Positions 50,522 to 60,209 of a stretch of DNA of 64,000 nt are shown in pieces; positions within the stretch are counted from its first letter, which is position 1, and every line of letters begins with the position of its first letter. The DNA comes from Thermoanaerobaculia bacterium (GTDB taxonomy: Bacteria > Acidobacteriota > Thermoanaerobaculia > Multivoradales > Multivoraceae): contig JAJEHN010000007.1 in assembly GCA_022823665.1 (NCBI GenBank), forward strand, positions 1 to 64,000. Reading direction: 5' to 3'. The notes under the pieces are model-generated. The model did no database searches, was not told where the DNA came from, and worked only from the letters and a program-made list of their open reading frames with translations. Both the position numbers and the translations under genes were made by a program.

Positions 50522-51919
50522 TCAATGGTCGGCGGGACCCGACGCCTCGCGTTCCGCACGCCGCGTCGCCGCCCTTGGCGGCCGCGACGGACCGGGCGAC
50601 AGCGGCAACTCGACCTCGAACGTCGCACCCTCGCTCGCGCCCTGCCGAACCCGCGCCTCCCCACCGTGGGTGGCGGCAATGCGGCGGACGATCGCCAGAC
50701 CCAGGCCGGTGCCGCCGCGACGCCCCGAGTGGAACAGGTCGAACACCTTCTCCCGGTCCGCGGGGTCGACTCCCGGCCCGTTGTCGCCGACCGCGAGCAC
50801 GACCGATCCCGGCCGGGCTTCCGCTTCGAGGCGGAGAACGGGACGGTCGCACTCGCTCATCGCCGCCACCGCATTGTCGATCAGGTTCAGCAGCAACTGG
50901 TTCATCTGCTCGCGGTCGACCTGGAAGAAGACACCGCCGCTGCGATCGTCGATTTCCACCGGTATGCCGGCGGACCGGAGCTTGCCGGCCACCACCTCGG
51001 CGCCGTGGCCCAGGAGTTCGGACGCGGTGGTCTGCTCGAGCTTCAGTTCGTCCGGACGCGCATAGCTCAGGAAGTCGGACACCAGGCGTTCCAGGCGACC
51101 GACTTCCGAACGCGTGATCGCGACCAGCCGCTCCGAGGAGCCCGCCGGCATCTCTTCCTGGAGCATCTGCATGTTCAGGTTCAACGAGTTCAGGGGACTG
51201 CGGATCTCGTGCGCGAGGCCGGAAGCGAGGGTGCCGACGTAGGCCATCTGTTCCGCCTCCTGCGCCTGGCGCTCGGCCAGAGCGGTCCGCCTCGAGAGGC
51301 GGCTGTAGAGCAGGTAACCGGCCACGAACAGCGCGACGGTCAGCACCGCGACGATCGCGGTCTGACGCAGCAGCTCACGGCGCAGGGTCACCAGCCTCTG
51401 CTGCAGTTCGCTGCGCGAGATCCCGATCTGGAAGGTGCCGACCGTGCCGACCGGCACCGTCACGATCTCGTAGGGCACCTGGTTGGTCACCGTCTCCGCG
51501 ACCAGCGACGGCGATTCCAGGTTCGGCGGGCTTCCGCCGTCGGTGCGGGTTTCGTCCCGGCGATTGCGGAACACCAGATGACCTTCGCTGTCGAAGACCT
51601 CGACGGTCTCGACGATGTCGCGCTGCACCAGCACGGAATCGATGTAGCTGCGCGTCTCCGACTCGGTCGCCATCGCCGTGTACAGGTCGCGGCCGGTGCT
51701 CTCCACCCGGCCCGCGATGCGCTCGGCGAGGTCCTCCGCCTCCGTCCGGGCCTCGATCACGATCCGGTTCAGCTCCCGCTCCGACAGCGACCGGAAGATC
51801 AGCCAGCCGAACAGGGCGAGGTCGGCGAGAACGAAGGCGCCGAGGACCGCCGCCCAGGCGCGCCGGCGCCTTTGACTTCCATCCCTGCCGATCCAGTCCC
51901 ACACGCTCAAACGGTACAA
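50522..51919 (-). CDS. Membrane sensor histidine kinase
   Basis: A 465-residue kinase: TM1 about residues 23-43, an extracytoplasmic sensor to about 188, and TM2 about 189-208. The phosphoacceptor lies in GLASGLAHEIRSPLNSLNL (His about 236), followed by NLIDNAVAAM, VGDNGPGV and GGTGLGLAI ATP-binding boxes. It resembles NtrB/ZraS-type kinases. No response regulator is nearby. The ORF begins with a TTG, and a GTG five codons on is an alternative. It is divergent from the peptide-binding protein gene only 17 nt away. Confidence 0.85.
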   Translation of the reverse strand: MYRLSVWDWIGRDGSQRRRRAWAAVLGAFVLADLALFGWLIFRSLSERELNRIVIEARTEAEDLAERIAGRVESTGRDLYTAMATESETRSYIDSVLVQRDIVETVEVFDSEGHLVFRNRRDETRTDGGSPPNLESPSLVAETVTNQVPYEIVTVPVGTVGTFQIGISRSELQQRLVTLRRELLRQTAIVAVLTVALFVAGYLLYSRLSRRTALAERQAQEAEQMAYVGTLASGLAHEIRSPLNSLNLNMQMLQEEMPAGSSERLVAITRSEVGRLERLVSDFLSYARPDELKLEQTTASELLGHGAEVVAGKLRSAGIPVEIDDRSGGVFFQVDREQMNQLLLNLIDNAVAAMSECDRPVLRLEAEARPGSVVLAVGDNGPGVDPADREKVFDLFHSGRRGGTGLGLAIVRRIAATHGGEARVRQGASEGATFEVELPLSPGPSRPPRAATRRAEREASGPADH

Positions 51920-51936
51920 GACAGCCGCGGTGTACG

Positions 51937-53538
51937 ATGATTCCCGTGGTTGCGATGCGGCTCCTGGCGGCGGCCGGACTGGCTGCCATGCTCGGCTGGG
52001 GCTGCGCTTCGGACACCCCGCGGGACAAGACGCGCCTCACCGTCGGCATGCGCTTCGAGTATCCGACGCCGAACGAGTTGATCGTCCAGCCGACGCTCGG
52101 TCACAAGGCGATCACCTCCCAGCTCCTGCTGCCGTTGATGGGCGAGGAAACCGACTTCCGGGAAGGTCCGCCTTCCTGGAGGTCGGCTCTGGCCGAGACG
52201 TGGGAGTTCTCCGAAGACCGGCTGGTCCTGACCGTCCGGCTCCGTCCGGATGCCGTCTGGAGCGACGGCGAACCCCTGACCGCAGACGACGTCCGCTTCA
52301 CCTGGCAGGCGCAGACCGACCCGGACGTTGCCTGGATCCTCTCCTACGCCAAGGAGACGATTACCGACGTCGAGGTGGTCGACGAGCGCACCGTGCGCTT
52401 CCACTTCAGCCGCGCCTCACCCACCCAGTTGGCCGACGTGGCACCGGAAGCGGTACTTCCCCGGCATGCCTGGGGACAACGGCCGTTCTCCGACTGGCGC
52501 AGCGACCCCGGCTGGTTCTTCGAGCATCTGGTTGCCAGTGGCCCCTTCGTGCTCGAGGACCGCACACCCGGCCGGGAGCTCGTTTTGGGCCGCAACCCGG
52601 ACTACTTCGAGGCGGACCTCCCGCGGTTGGAGCGCGTCGTCCTGCGCACCGCCGCCGACGGCGCCATGCTCACCACCCAGCTCCTCGCCGGCGAACTCGA
52701 TGTCGTCACCGGCATCAGCGCGACCGACGCGGAGCGCGTCGAAGGTCGCCCCGATCTGAGGCTCCATGCCTACTCGAACCGCCAGTACACCTTCGTGTCC
52801 TGGAATACCGGCAGGTCATGGTTCACCGACGCGGCGACCCGACGGGCACTGGCAATGGCCATTGACCGCCATGCAATCGTCGACACCGTCTGGCGAGGCT
52901 ACGCCAGGGTCGGCAGCAGTCCGATTCTCTCCGACGTCTGGGCGCACGCCCCCAACCTCGAAGCCTGGCCTCACGATCCGGAGGCGGCACGCGTCGCTCT
53001 CGGCGAAGCCGGCTGGAGCGACAGCGACGGGGACGGCATCCTCGAGCGCGACGGCGCGCCGTTCCGGTTCGAACTGGCGACCTTCGCCGGTGCCGCGGCG
53101 CGCTGGGACGCGATGCAGATGATCCAGGCCGACCTGCGAGCCGTCGGCATCGACGCCCAGCCCCGGCGCTTCGATCCGAGCGCTCTGCTACCCCGGATGC
53201 TCGGCAACGACTTCGATGCCGTCGTTTCCGGACTGGCGATCGACACCAGCCTCGACCTCCACCCCACGTTTCATAGCGAGTCGATCGGTGGCGGTCACAA
53301 CTACGCCGCCTACGCCAATCCGGAAGTGGACGCGTTGATCGCGAGCTTCGCCAACCGGCTCGACCCCCTGGACGGCCTGGAGGACCTGCACCGCCTGCAG
53401 CGGATTCTGCACGACGATCAACCGATGCTGGTCCTGTGGGAAGCGCTGACTCTGGCGGCGTTCAACGAGGAACTCGAGTCGGTGGCGCCGAACGCCCTGA
53501 GCCCGCTGGCGAACCTGGAGGAGTGGGCGTGGCGTTGA
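51937..53538 (+). CDS. Peptide/nickel-type ABC substrate-binding lipoprotein
   Basis: A 533-residue SBP_bac_5 protein with a lipobox (LGWGC, Cys near residue 24). ETWEFSEDRLVLTVRLRPDAVWSDGEPLTADDV and VRRALAMAIDR-like segments are typical. It would deliver peptides, or possibly nickel or other ligands, to the permeases downstream. An ATG six codons on (MRLLAAAGL) is an equally good start. The operon lacks ATPase genes. Confidence 0.85.
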   Translation: MIPVVAMRLLAAAGLAAMLGWGCASDTPRDKTRLTVGMRFEYPTPNELIVQPTLGHKAITSQLLLPLMGEETDFREGPPSWRSALAETWEFSEDRLVLTVRLRPDAVWSDGEPLTADDVRFTWQAQTDPDVAWILSYAKETITDVEVVDERTVRFHFSRASPTQLADVAPEAVLPRHAWGQRPFSDWRSDPGWFFEHLVASGPFVLEDRTPGRELVLGRNPDYFEADLPRLERVVLRTAADGAMLTTQLLAGELDVVTGISATDAERVEGRPDLRLHAYSNRQYTFVSWNTGRSWFTDAATRRALAMAIDRHAIVDTVWRGYARVGSSPILSDVWAHAPNLEAWPHDPEAARVALGEAGWSDSDGDGILERDGAPFRFELATFAGAAARWDAMQMIQADLRAVGIDAQPRRFDPSALLPRMLGNDFDAVVSGLAIDTSLDLHPTFHSESIGGGHNYAAYANPEVDALIASFANRLDPLDGLEDLHRLQRILHDDQPMLVLWEALTLAAFNEELESVAPNALSPLANLEEWAWR

Positions 53539-53554
53539 TCCTCCGACCGCTCTG

Positions 53555-54520
53555 GTGATCCACTTCCTCCTGCGCCGCCTGCTGGCCGCGGCGGTGCTCT
53601 TCCTGATCGTCCTGACTCTCGCGTTCGCCGTCGTGGCGCTGGCGCCCGGCGATCCGATGGCGCCCTCCGACCCACGGATTCCGCCGGAGCAGGCGGAGCG
53701 GCTGCGCGCGCTCTACGGGCTCGATCAGCCGCTTCCCGCGCAGTATCTCCGTTGGCTGGGAGCGGTCGTCCTGCGCTGGGACTGGGGACAGTCCTACCGG
53801 ACCGGTCAGCCCGTTGCGGAACTTCTGTTCGATGCCCTGCCGCCCACTCTCCTGCTGGCCGGCGCGGCCCTGCTCGCCCAGTACCTGCTCGGCATCGGCC
53901 TGGGCCTGATCGCGGCTTCCCGACCGAACTCGCGGCTCGACCTGAGCGTGCGCATCGCGAGCCTGGTCGTTTACGCCCTCCCCACGTTCTGGGTCGGCCT
54001 GATGGCCGTCCTCGTGCTGGCGGTGGGCCTGGGTCTGGCGCCGGCCGGCGGCATGACCTCCGCCGCCGCCTTCGAACTCGGGCCGGCAGCCGCCGCTCTC
54101 GACGTGCTGGCGCACCTGTGGCTGCCGGCGCTCGTCCTCGGCCTGTCGATGGCCGGCGACATCGCCCGCTACACCCGGAGTTCGCTGATCGAGTTCCAGG
54201 CCACCGAGGCCGGTCGCGCGGCCCGGGCCCGCGGCCTGTCCGAGACACGGATCCTCCTCGTCCACGGCCTCGCTCACGCCGCGCCGCGCCTGCTTCAGCT
54301 CGCCTCCGTGTCGGCGCCTCTCCTGCTTTCCGGCGCCCTCATCGCCGAAGTCGTCTTCGCCTGGCCCGGCCTCGGCACCGCGACCCTCCTGGCGATCCAG
54401 TCGGGGGACATTCCCGTGGTCCTCGCGGCCACCGCATACGGCGCCGTCCTGGTCATCGCCGCGTCGCTGGCCGCGGACCTCCTCCTCACCCGCCTGGACC
54501 CGAGGATCCGGGTGGAATGA
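53555..54520 (+). CDS. DppB-type ABC permease
   Basis: A 321-residue inner-membrane permease with six expected segments. LAPGDPMAPSDPRIPPEQAERLRALYGLDQPLPAQYLRWLG is the DppB N-terminal pattern, and the EAA loop reads EAGRAARARGLSETRILLVHGLAHA. It starts at a GTG, 16 nt after the binding protein, and overlaps the next permease by 4 nt. Confidence 0.9.
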   Translation: MIHFLLRRLLAAAVLFLIVLTLAFAVVALAPGDPMAPSDPRIPPEQAERLRALYGLDQPLPAQYLRWLGAVVLRWDWGQSYRTGQPVAELLFDALPPTLLLAGAALLAQYLLGIGLGLIAASRPNSRLDLSVRIASLVVYALPTFWVGLMAVLVLAVGLGLAPAGGMTSAAAFELGPAAAALDVLAHLWLPALVLGLSMAGDIARYTRSSLIEFQATEAGRAARARGLSETRILLVHGLAHAAPRLLQLASVSAPLLLSGALIAEVVFAWPGLGTATLLAIQSGDIPVVLAATAYGAVLVIAASLAADLLLTRLDPRIRVE

Positions 54521-55557
54521 GCCGGTCTCCCCTGCCGGCGGCGGCCCGGGCCGGGGCCGGAGTCCTCGTCTTTCTGGCCCTGCTCGCGGCGACTGCCCCC
54601 CTGCTCGCCCCGCTCGACCCCGCGGAGCAGCTCGACGCCGCCGAGTCGAGCCGGCGGCCGCCCCTGTCCTCCCTGCTCGTCGTCCGAACGCTCGACCGCG
54701 AACCGTTGCTGGCGGAACGGGTGGCGGTCGACGGCAACGACCTGGTGCTCGAGCGGCGCTCGGGTTCGCTCCGCGTGCCGCTCGCTGTCGTGACCAACTA
54801 CGGCGAGCACGGCATCGCCGAGCGGCGGCGAAGCTGGCTGGGCACCGACGCCCTGGGGCGCGACGTCCTTTCGCGCCTGCTCCACGGCTCCCGCGTGTCC
54901 TTGACCATCGGCCTGCTGGCAGCCGGCCTCGCGCTGACCGCGGGCACCCTGGTCGGGTCCTGCGCCGCGATCGGCGGCCGCTTCGTCGACCAGACGCTGA
55001 TGCGCACGGTGGACGGCCTGCTCTGCTTCCCCCACTTGGCCCTGGTGCTCCTGCTGGCGGCCCTCTACCGGCCCGACACGGCGCTCCTCGTGCTGCTGAT
55101 CGGCGGCACCGGCTGGATGGGCCTCGCGCGCCTGGTCCGCGCCGAACTGCTGCGGCTGAAGCAGGAACGGTTCGCCCTCGCCGCCGCCGCCGCCGGGCGC
55201 TCACCGGCCGGCGTGCTCATCCGCCATCTGCTGCCGAACGCGACGACGCCCCTGCTGGTCGACGCAAGCCTCAGGGTGGGGGCCTGCATCCTGGTCGAAT
55301 CGGCGCTCTCCTTCCTGGGGCTCGGCGTCCAGCCGCCGCAGCCGAGCTGGGGTTCGATGATCGCCGACGGCCAGAGTCACCTGGCCACGGCATGGTGGAT
55401 CGCCGCGTTTCCCGGCCTGATGGTCGTGGCCGCCGTGCTCGGCTCGAGCCTGCTTGCCGACGGCCTGAGCGACCGCCTCGCCGGCCTGGGGGCCGGCGGC
55501 CACGGGACTCGCCGGCGCTCACCGTGGGCGATCCGTACCTGGCTCGGCGAAGCATGA
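54517..55557 (+). CDS. DppC-type ABC permease
   Basis: A 346-residue partner permease. LGTDALGRDVLSRLLHGSRVSLTIGL and the EAA-type AAAAAGRSPAGVLIRHLLPNATTPLLV are diagnostic, as is ESALSFLGLGVQPPQPSWGSM. A hydrophilic insert between the first segment and the GTDALGRD motif is longer than usual. I chose the ATG at 54517, overlapping the dppB-type stop (ATGA); the longer frame is a shadow. Its own stop overlaps queA. Confidence 0.9.
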   Translation: MSRSPLPAAARAGAGVLVFLALLAATAPLLAPLDPAEQLDAAESSRRPPLSSLLVVRTLDREPLLAERVAVDGNDLVLERRSGSLRVPLAVVTNYGEHGIAERRRSWLGTDALGRDVLSRLLHGSRVSLTIGLLAAGLALTAGTLVGSCAAIGGRFVDQTLMRTVDGLLCFPHLALVLLLAALYRPDTALLVLLIGGTGWMGLARLVRAELLRLKQERFALAAAAAGRSPAGVLIRHLLPNATTPLLVDASLRVGACILVESALSFLGLGVQPPQPSWGSMIADGQSHLATAWWIAAFPGLMVVAAVLGSSLLADGLSDRLAGLGAGGHGTRRRSPWAIRTWLGEA

Positions 55558-56582
55558 CCGGCGGCAGGCTCAGGACCTCGGACTTCGACTACCACCTGCC
55601 GCCGGAAGCGATCGCCCAGCACCCCGGAGAACGCGGCGAGAGCCGACTGCTGGTGCTCGGCCGGACCACCGCGGAACGGCGCTTCGCCGAGCTGCCGGAC
55701 CTGCTCGATCCCGGCGACCTGCTCGTCGTCAACGACACCCGGGTCATCCCGGCCCGGCTGCGGGCCCGCCGGCCGACCGGCGGCGGGGTAGAGATCCTGC
55801 TGGTGGAGCGGCAGGGGTCCGCCTCCTGGTGGTGCCTGCTTCGCCCCGGCCGCCGCCTGCCCCCGGGGGCGCCTCTGGCGGTCGAGGACGGCCCCTCGGC
55901 CAGAGTCGAGGAACGCGCGGACGGACGTTTCCGGCTGACCTTCGAGCAGCCGATCGAGCCGCTCCTCAAGGAGATCGGCGAGACGCCTCTGCCGCCGTAC
56001 ATCGACCGGCCGGTCGAGCCGCCGGACCGGGAGCGCTACCAGACGGTCTACGCGGCGCGGCCGGGCGCGGTCGCGGCGCCGACGGCCGGCCTCCACTTCA
56101 CCCCCGCGCTGCTGACCGCGCTCGAACGGCGCGGGATCGGGCAGGCGAGCCTCACCCTGCACGTCGGCCCGGGCACCTTCCGGCCGGTCAAGGCGGAGAA
56201 CCCGGAAGAGCACGTCATGGACGCCGAGCGCTTCGAGATTCCGGACGCCACCGCCGAGGCGGTGGCCGCCACGCGCCGCAACGGGCGCCGGGTGGTGGCC
56301 GTCGGAACGACCGTCGTCCGCTCTCTCGAGACCGCGGCAACATCGGATGGGCTGGTCGCCGCCGGCGCCGGCCGGACCGGGCTCTATATCCGTCCGGGCT
56401 ACGGTTTTCGCGTCGTCGACCGCTTGATCACGAACTTCCACCTGCCCCGCTCGACGCTGCTCATGCTGGTCTGCGCGTTCGCCGGCCGGAACCGCGTCCT
56501 CGACGCCTACCGCCAGGCGGTCGGGAGCGGCTTTCGCTTCTATTCCTACGGCGACGCGATGCTGGCCGACAGAATGCGGTGA
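55554..56582 (+). CDS. queA: tRNA preQ1(34) S-adenosylmethionine ribosyltransferase-isomerase
   Basis: A 342-residue QueA, making epoxyqueuosine at the wobble position of tRNA. FDYHLPPEAIAQHP, VVNDTRVIPARL, TAGLHFTPALL, HVGPGTFRPVKAE and ITNFHLPRSTLLMLVCAF are signatures. It starts at an ATG overlapping the permease stop (ATGA). Its 3' end overlaps the convergent larB by 37 nt. Confidence 0.95.
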   Translation: MTGGRLRTSDFDYHLPPEAIAQHPGERGESRLLVLGRTTAERRFAELPDLLDPGDLLVVNDTRVIPARLRARRPTGGGVEILLVERQGSASWWCLLRPGRRLPPGAPLAVEDGPSARVEERADGRFRLTFEQPIEPLLKEIGETPLPPYIDRPVEPPDRERYQTVYAARPGAVAAPTAGLHFTPALLTALERRGIGQASLTLHVGPGTFRPVKAENPEEHVMDAERFEIPDATAEAVAATRRNGRRVVAVGTTVVRSLETAATSDGLVAAGAGRTGLYIRPGYGFRVVDRLITNFHLPRSTLLMLVCAFAGRNRVLDAYRQAVGSGFRFYSYGDAMLADRMR

Positions 56583-57304
56583 GCCAGCGCCGCCGCGCCG
56601 AAGCCGTTGTCGATGTTGACGACGGCGATGCCCGGGGCGCAGGCCGTGAGCATGGTCAGCAACGGCGCGAGCCCCTCGAAGCTCGCGCCGTAGCCGACGC
56701 TGGTCGGCACCGCGACCACCGGACAGGGCACCAGTCCGGCGACCACCGTCGGCAGGGCGCCGTCCATTCCCGCCACGACCACCGCCACATCGGCCCGGCG
56801 GAGAGAATCGATCGAGTCGAGCGCGCGCTGAATGCCGGCGACGCCGACATCCCGGATCCGCTCGACTTCGTGCCCCAGCCATTCGGTGCATGACGCGGCC
56901 TCCTCCGCCACCGGAAAGTCCGACGTGCCGGCGCTCAGAACGGCGACCCTTCGTCCGGACGGCGGCCCGAAGCGGCCGGCGCTCCAGATCCTCGCCCGCG
57001 GCTCGAAGCGCCCGTCAGGGATGGCGGCGCTCAGCGCCTCCGCGGCAGCCGGCTCTGCCCGGGTGACCAGCACGCGGCCCGCGTCCGCCACCATCGCCTC
57101 GACGATCCTGACCAGCTCGTCGTCGCTCTTGCCCTGAGCGAAGACGACCTCGGGCAGACCGCTCCGCAGTTCCCGATCGAGGTCGAGCCTGGCGACGTCC
57201 AGGTCGAGGTAAGGCAGACGGGCCACGCGTTCGTGCGCGGCGTCCGGCGAGATGTCGCCGGCGGCGACGCCCCGCAGCAGTTCAAGGAGTTGGTCCCGTC
57301 TCAT
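56546..57304 (-). CDS. larB: Pyridinium-3,5-biscarboxylic acid mononucleotide synthase LarB
   Basis: A 252-residue LarB, the PurE-related enzyme that carboxylates nicotinate adenine dinucleotide in nickel-pincer cofactor synthesis. VLSAGTSDFPVAEEA, VAGMDGALPTVVAGL, and VPTSVGYGASFEG are diagnostic. I chose the ATG at 57304, with GGAAGG upstream; the frame beyond is not protein-like. It lies 86 nt downstream of larE, and larC is not seen. Confidence 0.9.
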   Translation of the reverse strand: MRRDQLLELLRGVAAGDISPDAAHERVARLPYLDLDVARLDLDRELRSGLPEVVFAQGKSDDELVRIVEAMVADAGRVLVTRAEPAAAEALSAAIPDGRFEPRARIWSAGRFGPPSGRRVAVLSAGTSDFPVAEEAASCTEWLGHEVERIRDVGVAGIQRALDSIDSLRRADVAVVVAGMDGALPTVVAGLVPCPVVAVPTSVGYGASFEGLAPLLTMLTACAPGIAVVNIDNGFGAAALAHRILSASIASP

Positions 57305-57337
57305 CGCATCGGCCTTCCGCGCGTCCTCTCCCGGATG

Positions 57338-57362
57338 CCGGCCAGAAGGCCGGCGCACCGAC
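57338..57362. repeat. REP-like single hairpin, short form, copy 2
   Basis: Identical over 25 bases to 11060-11084: CCGGCC-AGAA-GGCCGG followed by CGCACCGAC. It sits in the 86-nt gap between larE and larB. Confidence 0.7.
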
Positions 57363-57390
57363 AGGCCCGCCATTCTCTCGTGGCCACCGG

Positions 57391-58173
57391 CTACGCGGCG
57401 TCCGCGCCGCCGGTCCGGTAGCCACGCGGGTCGAGCGCGGCGCCGTCGAAACCGAGCTCGAGCAGACGCGCCTCGATCTCGCTCCACTGCCTCTCGGCTG
57501 CCGGCAGTTCGCCCTCCCCCACTTCGACCCGCGCCGAGTCGCCGTCGTGACGGACTCTGAGGATGCTGAAGCCGCGGTTCTGGAGTTCCGCCTCGGCGTC
57601 CTCGATGCGGCGGAGCTTGGGCAGCGTGACGAGCTGGCCGTGAGGTATCCGCGAAGACAGGCAGGCATTCGCCGGCCGGTCCCAGACCGAGAGGCCAAGC
57701 GCCCGCGCCAGCGCGCGGGCATCCGCCTTGGTCACGCCGTGCTCCAGCAACGGGCTGTAGACGCCTCGCTCGCGCACGGCCCGCAGACCGGGGCGGTCGG
57801 GGCCCGGATCCGAAGCGTTCGTGCCGTCGCAGACCGTGGCGAAGCCCCCGGATCGCGCCAGTTCCAGCATCCGGTCCATGCGCATTCCCTGACACACGTA
57901 GCAACGGTGGCTCGGGTTGGCCCGGAACTCCGGCTCGTCCAGCTCGCTGTACGTGACGACCTCATGGCGGATGCCGATCTCGGCCGCCAGCCGGCGGGCA
58001 TGGTCCAGCTCGACGCCGGCGAGAGTTTCGGCCGCCGCCGTCACCGCCAGCGCCCGGTCGCCCAGCGCGCGCCGCGCCAGGGCGGCCACCAGCCCCGAGT
58101 CGACGCCGCCCGAAAAGGCGACCAGCACCGGGCCGCGGCTCCTGAGGTCATCCTCGACTACCCGCTGCAGCAT
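57391..58173 (-). CDS. larE: Pyridinium-3,5-bisthiocarboxylate synthase LarE
   Basis: A 260-residue PP-loop enzyme (SGGVDSG, residues 21-27) that thiolates the LarB product. The sulfur-donor Cys171 is in NACLSSRIPHG. C91 and C94 (RCYVC) may, with C171, hold a [4Fe-4S] cluster as in cluster-type LarE proteins, rather than giving up the protein's own cysteine sulfur; this is inference. It lies between a small membrane protein and larB. Confidence 0.88.
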   Translation of the reverse strand: MLQRVVEDDLRSRGPVLVAFSGGVDSGLVAALARRALGDRALAVTAAAETLAGVELDHARRLAAEIGIRHEVVTYSELDEPEFRANPSHRCYVCQGMRMDRMLELARSGGFATVCDGTNASDPGPDRPGLRAVRERGVYSPLLEHGVTKADARALARALGLSVWDRPANACLSSRIPHGQLVTLPKLRRIEDAEAELQNRGFSILRVRHDGDSARVEVGEGELPAAERQWSEIEARLLELGFDGAALDPRGYRTGGADAA

Positions 58174-58174
58174 C

Positions 58175-58621
58175 TCAGTCGTCGCCTCCGCCCAGTTCGA
58201 ACTTTCGCCGCTGGGCGGCAGTGCCCCGCAACAGAACGGGCACCGCGAACAGGGCCGCGTACACCCCGAAGGTGAGGATCGGCACCAACGGCATCCCCTC
58301 GAGCTGTTCCCGCCTGGCCATGGAACGAATCAGATACAACCAGCCGGGCGGCCCGAACAGGTAGAGCACGAACAGGAGCCGGGTCCGGGCCACCTGGAGA
58401 ATGACCTCGTCGAGAGCCCGGCCCGCGAAGCGGCGCTCGCGGCCCGAGCGGTGAACGTAGACGTTGCCGAAGAACCAGCCGGTGAACGCGGCCAGGATGT
58501 AGAGCGGGTAGAGCTCCAGCTCGAACGTCAGGTTCCACCGCAGGATGCCGATCTGGGCCAGGATGCCGACCGACCACGCCGCCAGGCTCGACGACAGGAT
58601 GACGGTCTCCAGGCCCTTCAT
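58175..58621 (-). CDS. Small membrane protein of unknown function
   Basis: A 148-residue protein with about four hydrophobic segments (near residues 8-24, 34-52, 78-98 and 112-130) and a short acidic C-terminus. I do not recognise the family. It ends 1 nt before the larE start, so it is co-transcribed with larE and larB and lies 15 nt after gcvH. A role in metal or substrate handling for the nickel cofactor can be imagined, but only position supports it. Confidence 0.7.
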   Translation of the reverse strand: MKGLETVILSSSLAAWSVGILAQIGILRWNLTFELELYPLYILAAFTGWFFGNVYVHRSGRERRFAGRALDEVILQVARTRLLFVLYLFGPPGWLYLIRSMARREQLEGMPLVPILTFGVYAALFAVPVLLRGTAAQRRKFELGGGDD

Positions 58622-58636
58622 CGCCGCGCGCCCCGG

Positions 58637-59014
58637 TCAGCCCGCCAACTGCGCCTCATAGTCGGCGGCGGTCATCAGGTCGTCCCGCGGACCCTCGTCG
58701 CCGAGCCGCAGGCGCACCAGCCAGCCCCCATCGTAGGGATCCTCGTTGACCAGCTCCGGGGCGTCCTCGAGCGCATCGTTCACGGTCTCGACCGAGCCCG
58801 CCACCGGCGTGTAGATCTCCGCGACCGCCTTGACCGACTCGATCGCGCCGATCTCGGATCCGGCCGCGAACTCCTGTCCAGGCGCCGGCAGTTCGACGAA
58901 CACGACGTCGCCCAGTTCCTGCTGGGCGAAGTCCGTGATGCCGAGCACGGCCTCGCCGTCCTCGACCTTGAGCCACTCGTGCTGCGCCGTGTACAGGCGG
59001 TCGTCGGGAATCAT
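58637..59014 (-). CDS. gcvH: Glycine cleavage system H protein
   Basis: A 125-residue lipoyl carrier with the lipoylated Lys62 in GAIESVKAVAEIYTPV. It begins (M)IPDDRLYTAQHEWLKVEDG. I chose the ATG at 59014, with GAGGAG about 10 nt upstream. It follows gcvT by 17 nt; gcvP is not in the window. Confidence 0.95.
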   Translation of the reverse strand: MIPDDRLYTAQHEWLKVEDGEAVLGITDFAQQELGDVVFVELPAPGQEFAAGSEIGAIESVKAVAEIYTPVAGSVETVNDALEDAPELVNEDPYDGGWLVRLRLGDEGPRDDLMTAADYEAQLAG

Positions 59015-59031
59015 CGGAACCTGGCTCCTCC

Positions 59032-60153
59032 TCAGACGCCCCGCTTCGGGCGCCGGTAAAACGGTAGTCTGACGATACGGCAATCGATCTCGCGGCCCCG
59101 AACCGTAACGGCTGCCGCGCTGCCGGGCTCGGGCGGCCCGCCGCCGGCGCAGTCCAGCCGGGCGATTCCGATCGCCCGTCCCAGCGTCGGCGCGAACGCT
59201 CCGCTGGTCACCGGACCGGCGCAGCCGGGAGCATCGCGGACCGTCAGCCGGTGACCATGCCGGGCGATGCCGCGGCCCTCTACCTCGAAGCCGACCAGCC
59301 GGTGGCGGCAGCCGTTCTCCCGCTGACGGACCAGGGCGTCGCGGCCAGTGAAGTCGCCCTTCTTCCACTTGACGATCCAGGACAGGCCCGCCTCGATCGG
59401 CGTCGTCTCCTCGTCGATGTCCTGGCCGCAGAGCATCATCCCGGCCTCCAGCCGCAGCGTGTCCCGGGCGCCCAGACCGGCCGGCGTCAGGCCGGCATCG
59501 CTGCCCCGCACCAGGAACTCCGCCCACAGATCCTCCGCCCGGTCGGCCGCGGTGTAGATCTCGAAGCCGTCCTCTCCCGTGTAGCCGGTCCGCGACACCA
59601 TCCGTTCTTCCCCGTTCTGGTGAAGGAACGAGTAGTACCGGAGCTCCGCGGCCTCTCCACCGACGACGTCCGACACGATCTCCGCCGCCCGCGGCCCCTG
59701 GACGGCGATCAGGGCCGTCTCGTCGCTCTCGTCGTCGACCCGAACGTCATGGCCCAGAGCCGCTGCCGCCGCCTCGAGCAGTTCCAGGTCACGCGCCCGC
59801 GAGGCGGCGTTGACCACGAGCAGGTAGTCCTCCGGGTCGAGACAGTAGACGAGCAGGTCGTCGATGAAGGTGCCCCGCTCGGTCAGGAGCGCACTGTACT
59901 GGGCGCGGAACGGATGAAGCGCGCCGACGTCGTTCGGGGTCAGCCGCTGGAGGAGCGGCAGGGCCCGCGGCCCGCGCACCCGGATCTCGCCCATGTGGGA
60001 AACGTCGAACATCCCGGCGCGCTCACGCACCGCGCGGTGCTCCGCCAGCACTCCCTCGTACTGAATCGGCATCTCGTAGCCGGCGAAGGGCCCGAAGCGG
60101 GCGCCCGACTCGACGTGACGCCTGTACAGGACCGTCCGTTGCACCTCAGCCAA
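59032..60153 (-). CDS. gcvT: Glycine cleavage system aminomethyltransferase (T protein)
   Basis: A 373-residue GcvT, passing the methylene group of H-bound glycine to [32 protein letters not shown], and [12 protein letters not shown] are signatures. The start is a TTG at 60153 (AGGCGAGG upstream) or the GTG at 60144; no ATG is available. The open frame further upstream is a shadow of the peptidase gene. Confidence 0.93.
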   Translation of the reverse strand: MAEVQRTVLYRRHVESGARFGPFAGYEMPIQYEGVLAEHRAVRERAGMFDVSHMGEIRVRGPRALPLLQRLTPNDVGALHPFRAQYSALLTERGTFIDDLLVYCLDPEDYLLVVNAASRARDLELLEAAAAALGHDVRVDDESDETALIAVQGPRAAEIVSDVVGGEAAELRYYSFLHQNGEERMVSRTGYTGEDGFEIYTAADRAEDLWAEFLVRGSDAGLTPAGLGARDTLRLEAGMMLCGQDIDEETTPIEAGLSWIVKWKKGDFTGRDALVRQRENGCRHRLVGFEVEGRGIARHGHRLTVRDAPGCAGPVTSGAFAPTLGRAIGIARLDCAGGGPPEPGSAAAVTVRGREIDCRIVRLPFYRRPKRGV

Positions 60154-60209
60154 ACCTCGCCTGTCCCGTCCCCGTAAACCGCCCCTCGGCAACTCGCCGT
60201 CGACGGACT

